The notes: generated from the sequence alone by a model not told the origin. Counted from the stretch's first letter, positions 1 through 7,885 are shown. The stretch: DNA of 64,000 nt from GCA-2737725 sp033763995 (GCA_033763995.1 JANRJL010000020.1:1-64000), one strand, 5' to 3'. Made by a program: numbers and translations.

Positions 1-99
1 AAAGGTTTTTGAGGTGTACTGGCGAGCAACATCGATTCCTGGATCGACTCGATTGCGAATGATAGATTCAAAGTCAACGCAATTTTGATTCGTTTGTTT

Positions 100-127
100 C
101 TCGCTGTCATTTTCTCAGCGAGTTTTT
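100..127 (+). terminator. Rho-independent terminator of a gene left of the window
   Basis: A 7-bp perfect stem (CTCGCTG at 100-106 with CAGCGAG at 116-122) is followed by TTTTT at 123-127. It reads on the plus strand, so it probably ends a gene whose body lies before base 1. Bases 1-99 are AT-rich and hold only a short open stretch ending near 88; I cannot identify it. Confidence 0.6.
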
Positions 128-137
128 CAACAGCCTG

Positions 138-1064
138 TTAATCCTTGCTGACCCAGCGCACATAGAGCGACGTTGGCAACAGGCGTGTCGCCGGTGTGCC
201 GGGTGCCGGGGCTTCGCGGATGGCTAATTCGCCGCTCTCAAAACGGCCGCCGCGCGCGGCCAAGGCATCTTTCATCACGCCGTCCATCGCCAAGGCCGAG
301 GCGCGAATGGCGTAGGCCGTGAAGATCATGAACCCGAAGGCGGGGTCGACGAGTTTCACGCAATCGCGCATCAGCGCAGGCAAATTCTCGAACAGATCCC
401 AGGTCTCGCCCTCGGGTCCGCGCCCGAACTTAGGGGGATCGAGCACCAGTCCATGATAGGTCTTGCCGCGGCGGACTTCGCGCGCGGTGAACTTCAAGGC
501 ATCGTCGACGATCCAGCGTACGCTGCTCTCGCTCAAGCCTGAGGCGGCTTGATTCTCCTTGGCCCAGGCGACGGATTTCTTCGAGGCATCGACGTGGGTG
601 ACTTCGGCGCCGGCCTTGGCCGCGATCAATGACGCAATGCCCGTGTAAGCGAACAGGTTCAACACGCGCGGCTTGGCCGGCGCGCGGCTGATCTGCTCGG
701 CCATCCAGTGCCAGTGCGGCGCTTGCTCGGGGAACACGCCCATGTGCCGGAAGGCGCTGAAGCGGCAGACGGCGCTGATGCCGCCGATCGCCATGGGCCA
801 GTCGCGCGGTTGGGTGCCGCGGAAACTCCAGCGGCCCTTTTCGTCGTCGTCACCGCCGCCGTCGAAAATTCCGTCGGCTTTGTCCCACTCGGTTTTCGCC
901 AAGCGCCGCGACCACATGGCCTGGGGTTCGGGGCGGTCCACCACGACGGAGCCGAAGCGTTCCAGCTTTCGGCCCTCGCCGGAATCGAGCAAGGCAAAGC
1001 CGCCCGTCTCATCGGGCGCGGCGGCGACGACATTCAACAAACTGACGGGCGCGGCGGGGGGCAT
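138..1064 (-). CDS. Class I SAM-dependent methyltransferase, RlmI/RlmK-like
   Basis: Predicted SAM-dependent methyltransferase of the family that modifies 23S rRNA cytosine (RlmI-like), cytoplasmic, 308 residues. The SAM-binding motif I, LFAYTGIASL, lies near residue 136, an acidic residue follows in THVDASK, and the catalytic-loop motif DPPKFGRG lies near residue 208. The protein lacks the N-terminal PUA domain of full-length RlmI, as many alphaproteobacterial relatives do, so the exact target is uncertain. The ATG at 1064 is preferred over an upstream TTG. The gene stands alone and converges on the terminator at 100-127. Confidence 0.8.
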   Translation of the reverse strand: MPPAAPVSLLNVVAAAPDETGGFALLDSGEGRKLERFGSVVVDRPEPQAMWSRRLAKTEWDKADGIFDGGGDDDEKGRWSFRGTQPRDWPMAIGGISAVCRFSAFRHMGVFPEQAPHWHWMAEQISRAPAKPRVLNLFAYTGIASLIAAKAGAEVTHVDASKKSVAWAKENQAASGLSESSVRWIVDDALKFTAREVRRGKTYHGLVLDPPKFGRGPEGETWDLFENLPALMRDCVKLVDPAFGFMIFTAYAIRASALAMDGVMKDALAARGGRFESGELAIREAPAPGTPATRLLPTSLYVRWVSKD

Positions 1065-1182
1065 AGGTGTGTGGCGTCTGTCCAAAGCGCGAACCTAGGC
1101 CAAACCTTCGCGCTTTGCCAATCGACTCGCGCGCCCATATCGGCTGTACTTGGCCATTCGTCCCATTCTTTCGGAGAAGTCC

Positions 1183-2043
1183 ATGACCGATACGTCGCCC
1201 AGCCGTCGCAGCGTTCTTGGCTTTGGCGCGCTCGCGCTCACGCTTCCGGTTCTGCCGGGCGCGGTTTCAACCGCGAACGCGCAAAGCAAAGGCAAGCCCC
1301 TCGACTTGTCGAACAAGGCCGACTTTCTGACCGCCGTGCAAAAAATGCGCGGCGCGCTCGATGACCGCATCTGCATGGGCTACGTCAAGGGCGTGTACTA
1401 CGGCGTGGTCGATACCCGCCTGACGCCGCTCTACGGCGTGCTGGGCGGCACCTTCAGCCGTTACAAGAAATTGCCCGACGGCAACTACGAGGGCCGGACC
1501 TTCGAAGTGGCCTACTTCACCGACTGGAACACCGGCCAGTTGATGGAGAAGTTCAAGAACCCCTACACCGGCGAAACCGTCGACGTGCCGCAGACCCGCA
1601 TGGGGCCCAGCACCATCACCATCACGGCCGACGGCCTAAAGATCGGCGAGGGACGCGGCCTGCAGGTTAAACACCGCTTCCTGCCCGCGCGCGTGAACAA
1701 CGACGACGTGTGGATCGTGGACGAAAGCATGGTCTCGACTCCGCCCGACTTCCAGGGCCCGAAGTTTTTCTACAACGAGGTCACGACCCTGCAGGCGAGC
1801 TTGAAGGATTTGAACAATCCCGCGCTGAAGCAAACGCCCACCCATGTGCACTTCAACGGCATCGTCTCGTGGCGGCCGTGGCTGAAGATGGGCGACCGGC
1901 CCGGGCACTTGTTGGGCAACGCCGCCGGTCGGCGCCTCAACAAGATGACCGAGTACCCGGCCGAGTATCAGGAGTGGACGGCGAAGCACCATCCCGATGT
2001 GTGGGCCGACCCGGGCAAAATTCTGGACGGGAAGGCGGGCTAA
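1183..2043 (+). CDS. Tat-exported DUF1838 family protein (copy 1 of 3)
   Basis: A 286-residue protein of the uncharacterised DUF1838 family. The N-terminus carries a twin-arginine signal (SRRSVLGFGALAL) ending near an ANAQ cleavage site, so the folded protein is predicted to be exported to the periplasm. The family body includes a DxRLTPLYGV segment, an FKNPYTGETV segment and GDRPGH near the C-terminus. The ATG at 1183 follows a GGAG at 1173-1176, which decides the start over an upstream TTG. Two more members lie at 25766 and 41238. No catalytic function is known to me for the family. Confidence 0.8.
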   Translation: MTDTSPSRRSVLGFGALALTLPVLPGAVSTANAQSKGKPLDLSNKADFLTAVQKMRGALDDRICMGYVKGVYYGVVDTRLTPLYGVLGGTFSRYKKLPDGNYEGRTFEVAYFTDWNTGQLMEKFKNPYTGETVDVPQTRMGPSTITITADGLKIGEGRGLQVKHRFLPARVNNDDVWIVDESMVSTPPDFQGPKFFYNEVTTLQASLKDLNNPALKQTPTHVHFNGIVSWRPWLKMGDRPGHLLGNAAGRRLNKMTEYPAEYQEWTAKHHPDVWADPGKILDGKAG

Positions 2044-2087
2044 GCTGCAAACATCAATACGTCTTTCTTGCAATCGAAGTTAGGTGC

Positions 2088-3050
2088 CTACAAGACTTTT
2101 TCCACGGGTACTTTGAGCTCTTGCTGTACCAAAAATTGCTCAATTTCTTGCTCTTGGGTATTCGTGACGTATTTGCCTAACTGCAATCCCAACAATGACC
2201 CAGTCGCGCGAATCGAGGCTTTGCAAGCCTGCTTAAATGTTGGAGCAACGAATTTTATTGTTTTCCCATTTCGCAGGCGTGTGCGGACGCAACTATTCAA
2301 GAGCTTCGAATCGTTCGTCACAATCAATCGTATCTCGCGTTCCCGTAACCACTTCTTCCTTTTGTTGGTAATACTGGTCCAGATGAAGATTTTTGCGAGT
2401 TGCTTTTGCAATTCCACCGCAAAGGCAACCACATCTGCTTGAGAATGCTGTGATAAATCTGGGATAGAATGTTCAATTTGATCGATCGCTTCGTTGAGAA
2501 TACGTTCTACCCCTTTAGGACCGTAACGAACTGCGCTCACAAAAACTTGCTCTAATGGGGGTAGTCCACTCGGAACCGCTTGCTCTACAGAAAACACGCT
2601 TGGTGACAAAGATAAACGCACGCCTCTTTCACTATCTCCATATTTATCCCACTGATTGCTGTCGTCAGGGGCAAGGGAGAAACTGGCAATAAATGTGCTG
2701 AACCATTGAGGAAATTGCCTTGCCGTGGTCTCGAAGCCATTAAGCGTGAGACGACAGACTTCGCTGCTCGCCATGCGGTAGCGAAGAACACGACGAAGAA
2801 TTGAGTAGGTGAAAGCTAGTTCATCAGGATCATTAAGTTGACGAATAGATGTATGCCAAATTTCGTCGGAACTAATAATGCTTCGACATGCATCAAGAGA
2901 AGTGAAATGATACACTGGCTCGGTAATTACAATTTCTTCCGACCTCAGCCTCTGCATAACCCAGTTGCTGAGTTTCTGGATTGCGGGCTTAAGCTGACTG
3001 GGGAGTTCCGGTTCTGGGGCGACACCATGAACATCAGTTATTTCAGACAA
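2088..3050 (-). CDS. DUF2971 family protein, AT-rich, coupled to lipB
   Basis: A 320-residue cytosolic protein that I recognise as DUF2971 from an N-terminal YHFTSLDACRSII block followed by RQLNDPDEL, and a central SFSLAPDDSNQWDKYGD. Its function is unknown; the first motifs resemble those of ADP-ribosyltransferase-fold proteins, which is inference only. The start is a TTG directly after the lipB stop codon, with a perfect AGGAGG (3055-3060) that lies inside the last lipB codons, so translation is probably coupled. Base composition is clearly more AT-rich than its neighbours, which suggests recent acquisition. Confidence 0.7.
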   Translation of the reverse strand: MSEITDVHGVAPEPELPSQLKPAIQKLSNWVMQRLRSEEIVITEPVYHFTSLDACRSIISSDEIWHTSIRQLNDPDELAFTYSILRRVLRYRMASSEVCRLTLNGFETTARQFPQWFSTFIASFSLAPDDSNQWDKYGDSERGVRLSLSPSVFSVEQAVPSGLPPLEQVFVSAVRYGPKGVERILNEAIDQIEHSIPDLSQHSQADVVAFAVELQKQLAKIFIWTSITNKRKKWLREREIRLIVTNDSKLLNSCVRTRLRNGKTIKFVAPTFKQACKASIRATGSLLGLQLGKYVTNTQEQEIEQFLVQQELKVPVEKVL

Positions 3051-3812
3051 TCAACCTCCTAATACTGCGTTACAGTTCCCCTGCCGATCTTCAAACACCT
3101 TCCTGAACTCCGCCTCCAGCACCTCATCCACCTCAGCCATGGTCGCCGTGACGCCGAGTGCTTGCAGCGAGGTCACGCCGTGCTGGCTGACGCCGCAGGG
3201 CACGATGCCGGTGAAATGCGACAGGTCGGGGTTCACGTTCAGCGCCACGCCGTGAAAGCTGATCCAGCGGCGCACGCGGATGCCCAGCGCGGCGACTTTC
3301 GCTTCGCGGCCGAGCTTGTCGGTCACCCAAATGCCGATGCGGCCCTCGCGGCGTTCGCCGACGATGCCGAAGCGCGCGATGGTGCGGATCAGCCATTCCT
3401 CCAGGTCGTGCACGAAGCAGCGGATGTCCGGACTTGGCGGCAAGGCGCGGCGCTTCAGGTCCATCATCACGTAGCCGATGCGCTGGCCTGGGCCGTGATA
3501 GGTGTATTGGCCGCCGCGCCCGGCCTTGAACACCGGAAAACGCTCCGGCGCCAACAGGTCGCTCGCCTGGGCCGAGGTGCCCGCCGTGTAGAGCGGGGGG
3601 TGTTCCAGCAGCCACAGCAAGTCGGGCTCGCCCGCCGCGATGGCTGTGACGCGCGCTTCCATGGCCGCCAGGGCCTCGGGGTAGGCCACAGGGCCCGGCG
3701 AGCGCCGTAGCGCCACGGGGCCCGCATCAAGCCGCCAGCGCGCGGTGGGGGCGCAAGTTCCGGCCGCGGCCAAAGCATCGGGGACATCGTTCATAGGGGC
3801 CATATCTAGCAT
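3051..3812 (-). CDS. lipB: Octanoyltransferase LipB
   Basis: Transfers octanoyl from octanoyl-ACP to the lipoyl domains of dehydrogenase complexes, the first step of endogenous lipoate synthesis. Family hallmarks are visible: LLEHPPLYTAG near residue 67, the GRGGQYTYHGPGQ substrate loop, the catalytic lysine in KVAALGIRV (about residue 170) and the catalytic cysteine in GIVPCGVS (about 206). Length (253) is normal. The start could be the first ATG at 3812 or the one at 3794; neither has a clear Shine-Dalgarno site. The last codons double as the ribosome site of the DUF2971 gene. Confidence 0.93.
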   Translation of the reverse strand: MLDMAPMNDVPDALAAAGTCAPTARWRLDAGPVALRRSPGPVAYPEALAAMEARVTAIAAGEPDLLWLLEHPPLYTAGTSAQASDLLAPERFPVFKAGRGGQYTYHGPGQRIGYVMMDLKRRALPPSPDIRCFVHDLEEWLIRTIARFGIVGERREGRIGIWVTDKLGREAKVAALGIRVRRWISFHGVALNVNPDLSHFTGIVPCGVSQHGVTSLQALGVTATMAEVDEVLEAEFRKVFEDRQGNCNAVLGG

Positions 3813-3926
3813 GGTCTGGGGTTTTCCGGGAAAGCCCGCGAGGGGTTAAGGTTGCTAACCGGGGGCCGATTTGCTATCTCCGCGCCCTCTATCGGGGCCC
3901 CTCGGGCCCGATACCCTCCAAGACGT

Positions 3927-4011
3927 GCGGTCGTGGCGGAAATGGTAGACGCGCAGCGTTGAGGTCGCTGTGGGGCAACCCGTGAAGGTTCGATTCCTTT
4001 CGACCGCACCA
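3927..4011 (+). tRNA. tRNA-Leu (anticodon GAG)
   Basis: A class II tRNA with acceptor stem GCGGTCG (3927-3933) pairing with CGACCGC (4001-4007), discriminator A and an encoded CCA at 4009-4011. The anticodon loop TTGAGGT gives GAG, which reads CTC/CTT leucine codons. The long variable arm lies around 3970-3983, and the T loop contains GGTTCGATTCC. The structured GIY-YIG repeat unit starts two bases after the CCA. Confidence 0.95.
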
Positions 4012-4012
4012 C

Positions 4013-4083
4013 CCTACGCCTTCGGCTTCGGGTGGCAGGCCACCCTTTGTGGGCTGCCACATGAAGCCGAACTTAGGCGTAGG
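4013..4083 (+). repeat. Long hairpin, left copy of the GIY-YIG-flanking repeat
   Basis: This is an almost fully self-complementary element. The outer arms CCTACGCC (4013-4020) and GGCGTAGG (4076-4083) pair, continued by TTCGGCTTC (4021-4029) with GAAGCCGAA (4063-4071), with a CTTA bulge. An inner 12-bp arm pair (4032-4043 with 4049-4060) has one G-G mismatch. The block 4017-4059 recurs with about five differences at 4376-4418, on the other side of the small GIY-YIG gene. Confidence 0.8.
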
Positions 4084-4086
4084 AGT

Positions 4087-4120
4087 GCCTCCCGAAGCTT
4101 CGTTAGAAGCGCAGGGAGGC
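4087..4120 (+). promoter_or_regulatory. Hairpin that sequesters the ribosome binding site of the GIY-YIG gene
   Basis: GCCTCCC (4087-4093) pairs with GGGAGGC (4114-4120), then a 3x3 internal loop, then GCTTC (4097-4101) with GAAGC (4106-4110) around a GTTA tetraloop. The 3' arm GGGAGG is the Shine-Dalgarno sequence for the ATG at 4128. In the folded leader the ribosome site would be hidden, so translation should be weak or conditional. This is read directly from the bases; the regulatory role is inference. Confidence 0.65.
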
Positions 4121-4127
4121 TTTAGGC

Positions 4128-4373
4128 ATGTGGTATGTCTACTTTCTAAAGTTATCCAATAACGACATATACGTCGGGTCCACAGAAGACCTTAGAAAAC
4201 GTTTTGCCGCTCATCAAAGTGGCCAAGTCCCGTCAACACGGGGCTACCTGCCTGCATCCTTAGTATCATATGTGGCTGTCGAGAACGCTCCAATGGCTAG
4301 GAAACTCGAAGCATACTTCAAGTCAGGATCGGGTAAGGCGTTTGCCAAGAAACGCTTTCTTGCCAAAGAGTAA
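4128..4373 (+). CDS. Small GIY-YIG nuclease family protein
   Basis: An 81-residue single-domain protein. The GIY-YIG core is present as WYVYFLKLSNNDIYVGST, followed by the conserved arginine in DLRKRFAAHQSG and a helix with a glutamate in RKLEAYFKSGSGK. Such small proteins are predicted endonucleases and often occur in many copies in alphaproteobacterial genomes. The gene is AT-rich compared with its surroundings, sits just after tRNA-Leu, is bracketed by two copies of a structured repeat and has its ribosome site inside a hairpin. This arrangement looks like a small mobile or selfish unit. Confidence 0.85.
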   Translation: MWYVYFLKLSNNDIYVGSTEDLRKRFAAHQSGQVPSTRGYLPASLVSYVAVENAPMARKLEAYFKSGSGKAFAKKRFLAKE

Positions 4374-4375
4374 AT

Positions 4376-4419
4376 CGCCTTCGGCTTCGGGCAGCAAGCC
4401 ACTCTTTGTGGGCTGCCTG
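4376..4419 (+). repeat. Right copy of the GIY-YIG-flanking repeat
   Basis: This direct repeat of 4017-4059 has about five differences over 43 bases (shared start CGCCTTCGGCTTCGGG, shared core TTTGTGGGCTGCC). It begins three bases after the GIY-YIG stop codon and ends three bases before the stop codon of the convergent reductase gene. The hairpin is shorter than in the left copy because the outer 3' arm is missing. Confidence 0.75.
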
Positions 4420-4421
4420 CC

Positions 4422-5156
4422 TCACTGCATGCGCGGCGGGGGCCACGTCAGCGACGGGTCCTTCACGTGATAAATCTTGCCCGCGCAAGCGGGATTGTCG
4501 AGGCAGTCGACCGTCAGCTTGGCCAGATCGGCCCGCGTCATGGGCGAGATCACGGTTTGGTCTTCGGTCAACATGGCCTTGCCGGTGGCGGGCGTGGTCT
4601 CGGGCCAAATGCGGCTGTTGCGAATGATCGTGAAGGTGATCCCGCTTTTCGTCAGTAAGCTTTCGCCCACGCCCTGGTCCTTGAGGCGGTTCATCATGTC
4701 GGGGCGGCTTTCCCATCCTTGATCGGTGAAGTTCTTGGCGTTGTCGCCGGCCCCCACGGCGCTGTGGTGAATGATCTGTTTCACCCCCGCCGCTTTGCTG
4801 GCTGGCAACAGGTTGTTGAAGAGCTTTTCGTAGAAATGAATATCGCCGTCCTCGACCCGGACGGTGTTGATGATGGCGCGCAAGGGCTTGGACTTCACGG
4901 CCGCCGCCACCTCGGCGGGGTTCATGAGATCGCCGACCACGTAATCGACCTTGAGACTCGCCAGCAAATCACGCTTGGAGTCCGCGCGCGCCAGCACGGT
5001 CACGGCTTCGCCCTTGGCGGCGAGAACCTTGACGACCTCCGCCCCCAGGCGTCCCGTGCCGCCCAGCACCAAAACACCGGCCTTGTCTTGGGCGGTGGCA
5101 ACTTGGACCCAGCCCAGCGCCAAGATCGTCACCAAAATGCGTCGGATTATCGTCAT
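4422..5156 (-). CDS. Exported NAD(P)-binding reductase-like protein (atypical SDR)
   Basis: A 244-residue Rossmann protein. The nucleotide-binding GGTGRLG motif lies about 35 residues in, and the segments VVGDLMNP and IIHHSAVGAG are typical of NmrA-like/atypical short-chain dehydrogenases. The N-terminus looks like a Sec signal peptide (ILVTILALGWVQVATAQ), which is odd because NAD(P) is not expected in the periplasm. A good GGAGG precedes the ATG. The gene's 3' end abuts the GIY-YIG repeat, so its C-terminus may have been reshaped by that insertion. The substrate is unknown. Confidence 0.7.
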   Translation of the reverse strand: MTIIRRILVTILALGWVQVATAQDKAGVLVLGGTGRLGAEVVKVLAAKGEAVTVLARADSKRDLLASLKVDYVVGDLMNPAEVAAAVKSKPLRAIINTVRVEDGDIHFYEKLFNNLLPASKAAGVKQIIHHSAVGAGDNAKNFTDQGWESRPDMMNRLKDQGVGESLLTKSGITFTIIRNSRIWPETTPATGKAMLTEDQTVISPMTRADLAKLTVDCLDNPACAGKIYHVKDPSLTWPPPRMQ

Positions 5157-5374
5157 GCCAGCCTCCGCGGTGGTCGTGAAGTCCGTGCCGCAATGTTAGC
5201 GCACGGGCCGATGGAGAAAAGCGTTTGTCACCCTGCCGACGCCTCACTTTCTCTTGATCGGGTGCGGATAAAGGTCTAGGCCAGAACCGCCGACGTCGCG
5301 CCGTTCTGGCGGGCCGCCAGCCCACAATTCAACGCCGCCCGGGTTCGTCTTGGGCCTTCGAATGAGGTCACGTC

Positions 5375-5812
5375 ATGCCGATGCTCAAGCGCGTCAATCT
5401 TTGTGTCGCCGACCTGGAGCGCTCGCTCAAGGTTTATCGCGACATCTTGGGATTCACCCTTGAGCACTTGAAGGACTCGGCGTCGGATTCCTATTCCTAT
5501 CCGGTCTTTGAGTTCCCCAAGCACGCGAAGCTGCGTTTCGCGACGCTCAACAGTCCGACGCAAGAACGTACTTTGGCGCTCACCGAGATCACCGGCATCA
5601 CGCTGCCGCGTCCGCCGCTGCCGCACATGTCGGCCGTGGTCGTCAATTGCGTGAACTTCGACGAGGTCGTGAATAAAGTGAAGGCCATGGGCCTGAAAGT
5701 GGTTCCCGAGCAGGCCTTGCCCGGCCCCGACGGCAAGCCCAAGGGCCGCGAGACCGCCTTTGTCGACCCCGACGGGCACCTGATCGTGCTGTACAAGCTG
5801 CTCGATCAATAA
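5375..5812 (+). CDS. VOC superfamily (glyoxalase/dioxygenase fold) protein
   Basis: A 145-residue protein with two beta-alpha-beta modules of the vicinal-oxygen-chelate fold: an N-terminal RVNLCVADLERSLKVYRDILGF and a C-terminal AFVDPDGHLIVLYKL. Such proteins bind a metal and act on small electrophiles or aromatic substrates; which one cannot be read from sequence. A GAGGT at about 5364 supports the ATG at 5375. The gene stops 24 bases before mgtE on the same strand, so the two may be co-transcribed. Confidence 0.8.
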   Translation: MPMLKRVNLCVADLERSLKVYRDILGFTLEHLKDSASDSYSYPVFEFPKHAKLRFATLNSPTQERTLALTEITGITLPRPPLPHMSAVVVNCVNFDEVVNKVKAMGLKVVPEQALPGPDGKPKGRETAFVDPDGHLIVLYKLLDQ

Positions 5813-5835
5813 CCTCGGCATTACGGCCCGCCGCC

Positions 5836-7233
5836 ATGTCGGAGACAATTTCCCACCGTCAGTTGACGCCCGAAAGCGAGGACGCTTTCGGCATCGACGC
5901 GGCGTTTGTCGCCGACATCGAAACCCATCTGCGCGCGGATAATCGGGAGCGCGTGCGCGAACTGGTGGCCGACCTGCATTACGCCGACATGGCCGACCTG
6001 CTGGAACGGCTCGACGGTCAGGACCGCCGGTTGCTGGTGGAGGTGATTCGCGACGAGTTTCCCGCCGACGTGCTGCCCGAGTTGCCCGGCCAAGTCCGCG
6101 ACGACGTGATGGAAGCCTTGGGCTTCGAGGATTTCGCCACCGCCCTGACCGAACTCGATTCGGACGATGCCGTTTACGTGGCGTCGAAGCTCAGCGCCGA
6201 GGAACGCGCCCAGGTGGCCGCGCGCATGCCCCAGGCCAGCCGCATGCTCATCGAGCAGGGTCTGGCCCACGCCGAACATTCCGCCGGGCGCTTGATGCAG
6301 CGCGAATTCGTGGCGGTGCCGAATTATTGGTCGGTGGGCGAAACCATCGACTACATGCGCGCCGCGCACAACATGCCCGAGAAGTTCTATGCCGTGTTCG
6401 TGGTCGACCCGCGCCACCGGCCCCAGGGCGTGGTGGAACTTTCGCGCCTGCTGCGCTCCAAGCGCCCCGAGCGCATGAAGGACCTGATCGACCAGGACAT
6501 CGAGCCGGTGCCGCTGGACATGGACCGCGAGGACGTGGCGTTTCTGTTCAAGCAGCGCAACCTGGTGACAGTGCCGGTGGTGGATAAGTCCGGGCGCCTG
6601 GTGGGCCAGATCACCATCGACGACATCGTCGACGTCATCGAAGAAGAGGCCGAGGAGGACATCCTCAAGCTCGCCGGCGTCAGCAATACCCAGGTGTCGA
6701 GCCTCTATAACGCCATCATCCGCACCGCCAATTCGCGCTTTCCGTGGCTGGCGATCAACTTGCTCACGGCCTACCTCGCCTCGGCGGTGGTGGGCATTTA
6801 CGAGGACTCCATCGAAAAACTCGCCGCGCTCGCGGTGCTGATGCCCATCGTCGCGGGCATGGGCGGCAACGCCGGCACGCAAACCCTGGCCACGGCCGTG
6901 CGCGCCCTGGCCACGCGCGAACTCAACGCCAGCAACGCCCTGCGCATCACCAGCAAGGAACTGTTCGTGGGCATGATCAACGGCCTGCTGTTCGCGGCCA
7001 TCGTCGGGGTCAGCACCTACCTGTGGTTCGACGACATCTTCCTGGCGCTCACCATCGCCGCAGCCATGTTCATCAATCTCACCGCGGCGGGCTTTTCGGG
7101 TATCGTGATTCCGCTGATCATCGACCGGGCGGGGGGCGACCCCGCGGCCTCGGGCGGCGTCCTGCTCACCACCGTGACCGACGTCGTGGGGTTTTTCTCG
7201 TTCTTGGGCTTGGCGGGGATCATCGTTCTCTAG
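5836..7233 (+). CDS. mgtE: Magnesium transporter MgtE
   Basis: Mg2+-gated Mg2+ channel/transporter of the inner membrane, 465 residues (normal). The acidic N-terminal helical domain spans about 1-130, two CBS domains follow (about 130-255, second with GQITIDDIVDVIEEEAEEDI), and the C-terminal five-helix membrane domain starts near 285 (PWLAINLLTAYLASAVVGIY, GGNAGTQ, the pore segment). No Mg riboswitch fits in the 23-base gap to the upstream VOC gene, so sensing is probably through the protein's own cytosolic domains. Confidence 0.95.
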   Translation: MSETISHRQLTPESEDAFGIDAAFVADIETHLRADNRERVRELVADLHYADMADLLERLDGQDRRLLVEVIRDEFPADVLPELPGQVRDDVMEALGFEDFATALTELDSDDAVYVASKLSAEERAQVAARMPQASRMLIEQGLAHAEHSAGRLMQREFVAVPNYWSVGETIDYMRAAHNMPEKFYAVFVVDPRHRPQGVVELSRLLRSKRPERMKDLIDQDIEPVPLDMDREDVAFLFKQRNLVTVPVVDKSGRLVGQITIDDIVDVIEEEAEEDILKLAGVSNTQVSSLYNAIIRTANSRFPWLAINLLTAYLASAVVGIYEDSIEKLAALAVLMPIVAGMGGNAGTQTLATAVRALATRELNASNALRITSKELFVGMINGLLFAAIVGVSTYLWFDDIFLALTIAAAMFINLTAAGFSGIVIPLIIDRAGGDPAASGGVLLTTVTDVVGFFSFLGLAGIIVL

Positions 7234-7372
7234 GGACTGGGCCGGCAACCTTAGGGCCTGATTGGACGTTAGGCTCTAGCAATTGCGGTTGGGGTTTCGC
7301 CCCAGCGAGAATCCGGATACAGTGGCCGAGTCCCAGCAGTCCTGGGCCGCCGAGACGTGGATTACCGAATCA

Positions 7373-7882
7373 ATGTCGAAATCGTCCGTGAAGTATATCG
7401 TTCCGCCCAATAATCTGCGCAAGAAACAGATCGATGCCGGGGTGACGTTGACCATCGACCCGGCCTTGGTCGGCGCGGCGGAATCCAAGATCATCGCCAT
7501 GAAGAACGAGTACCTGGGCTGGGTCGTGGGCGACCTCAACAAGCTCAGCGAGGCCTGCGACGAGGCGATCAAGGACAAGGACAAACGCGCCGAGCACGTC
7601 GACACGCTTTATACCCGCGCCGCCGAGATCAAGGGCCAAGGCGGCAGTTTCGGCTTTCCGCTGGTGACCACCGTCGGCAACCAGTTGTGCCGCTACATCG
7701 AGATCCAGGGCAACAACCTGTCCGACGCGCAGATGGAAGTGGTCAAGCTGCACGTCGAGACGTTGCGCATCGTGATTCAGCAGCGCATGGACGGCGACGG
7801 CGGCGCCATGGGTCAGAAATTGCTGACGGGCTTGTCGCTGGCGCTGAAGAAAGTCACCGACGCGACGTCGGCGAATTCATAA
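7373..7882 (+). CDS. Hpt-like (histidine phosphotransfer) protein lacking the histidine
   Basis: A 169-residue soluble protein. The segment AAEIKGQGGSFGFPLVTTVG closely resembles the Hpt signature of alphaproteobacterial phosphorelay proteins, which reads A-H-D-I-K-G-Q-G in my recollection of the family. Here alanine 84 occupies the phospho-accepting position. The protein is therefore either a degenerate, structural Hpt (for example a dimerisation or regulatory module) or a member of a sister family. The ATG at 7373 is chosen because an upstream in-frame extension looks non-coding. No kinase gene is adjacent. Confidence 0.6.
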   Translation: MSKSSVKYIVPPNNLRKKQIDAGVTLTIDPALVGAAESKIIAMKNEYLGWVVGDLNKLSEACDEAIKDKDKRAEHVDTLYTRAAEIKGQGGSFGFPLVTTVGNQLCRYIEIQGNNLSDAQMEVVKLHVETLRIVIQQRMDGDGGAMGQKLLTGLSLALKKVTDATSANS

Positions 7883-7885
7883 CGC

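Noticed and set aside
3806..4060. An 84-codon minus-strand frame covering tRNA-Leu
   Set aside because: It reads through the tRNA and the hairpin and carries the VRSKGIEPSRVAP-type peptide typical of translated tRNA sequence.
5813..5835. A magnesium riboswitch before mgtE
   Set aside because: Only 23 bases separate the genes, too short for the M-box, and no structure is visible.
5821..7248. A 475-codon open frame antisense to mgtE
   Set aside because: MgtE domains are complete on the plus strand; the antisense frame is His/Asp/Gly-rich without domains.
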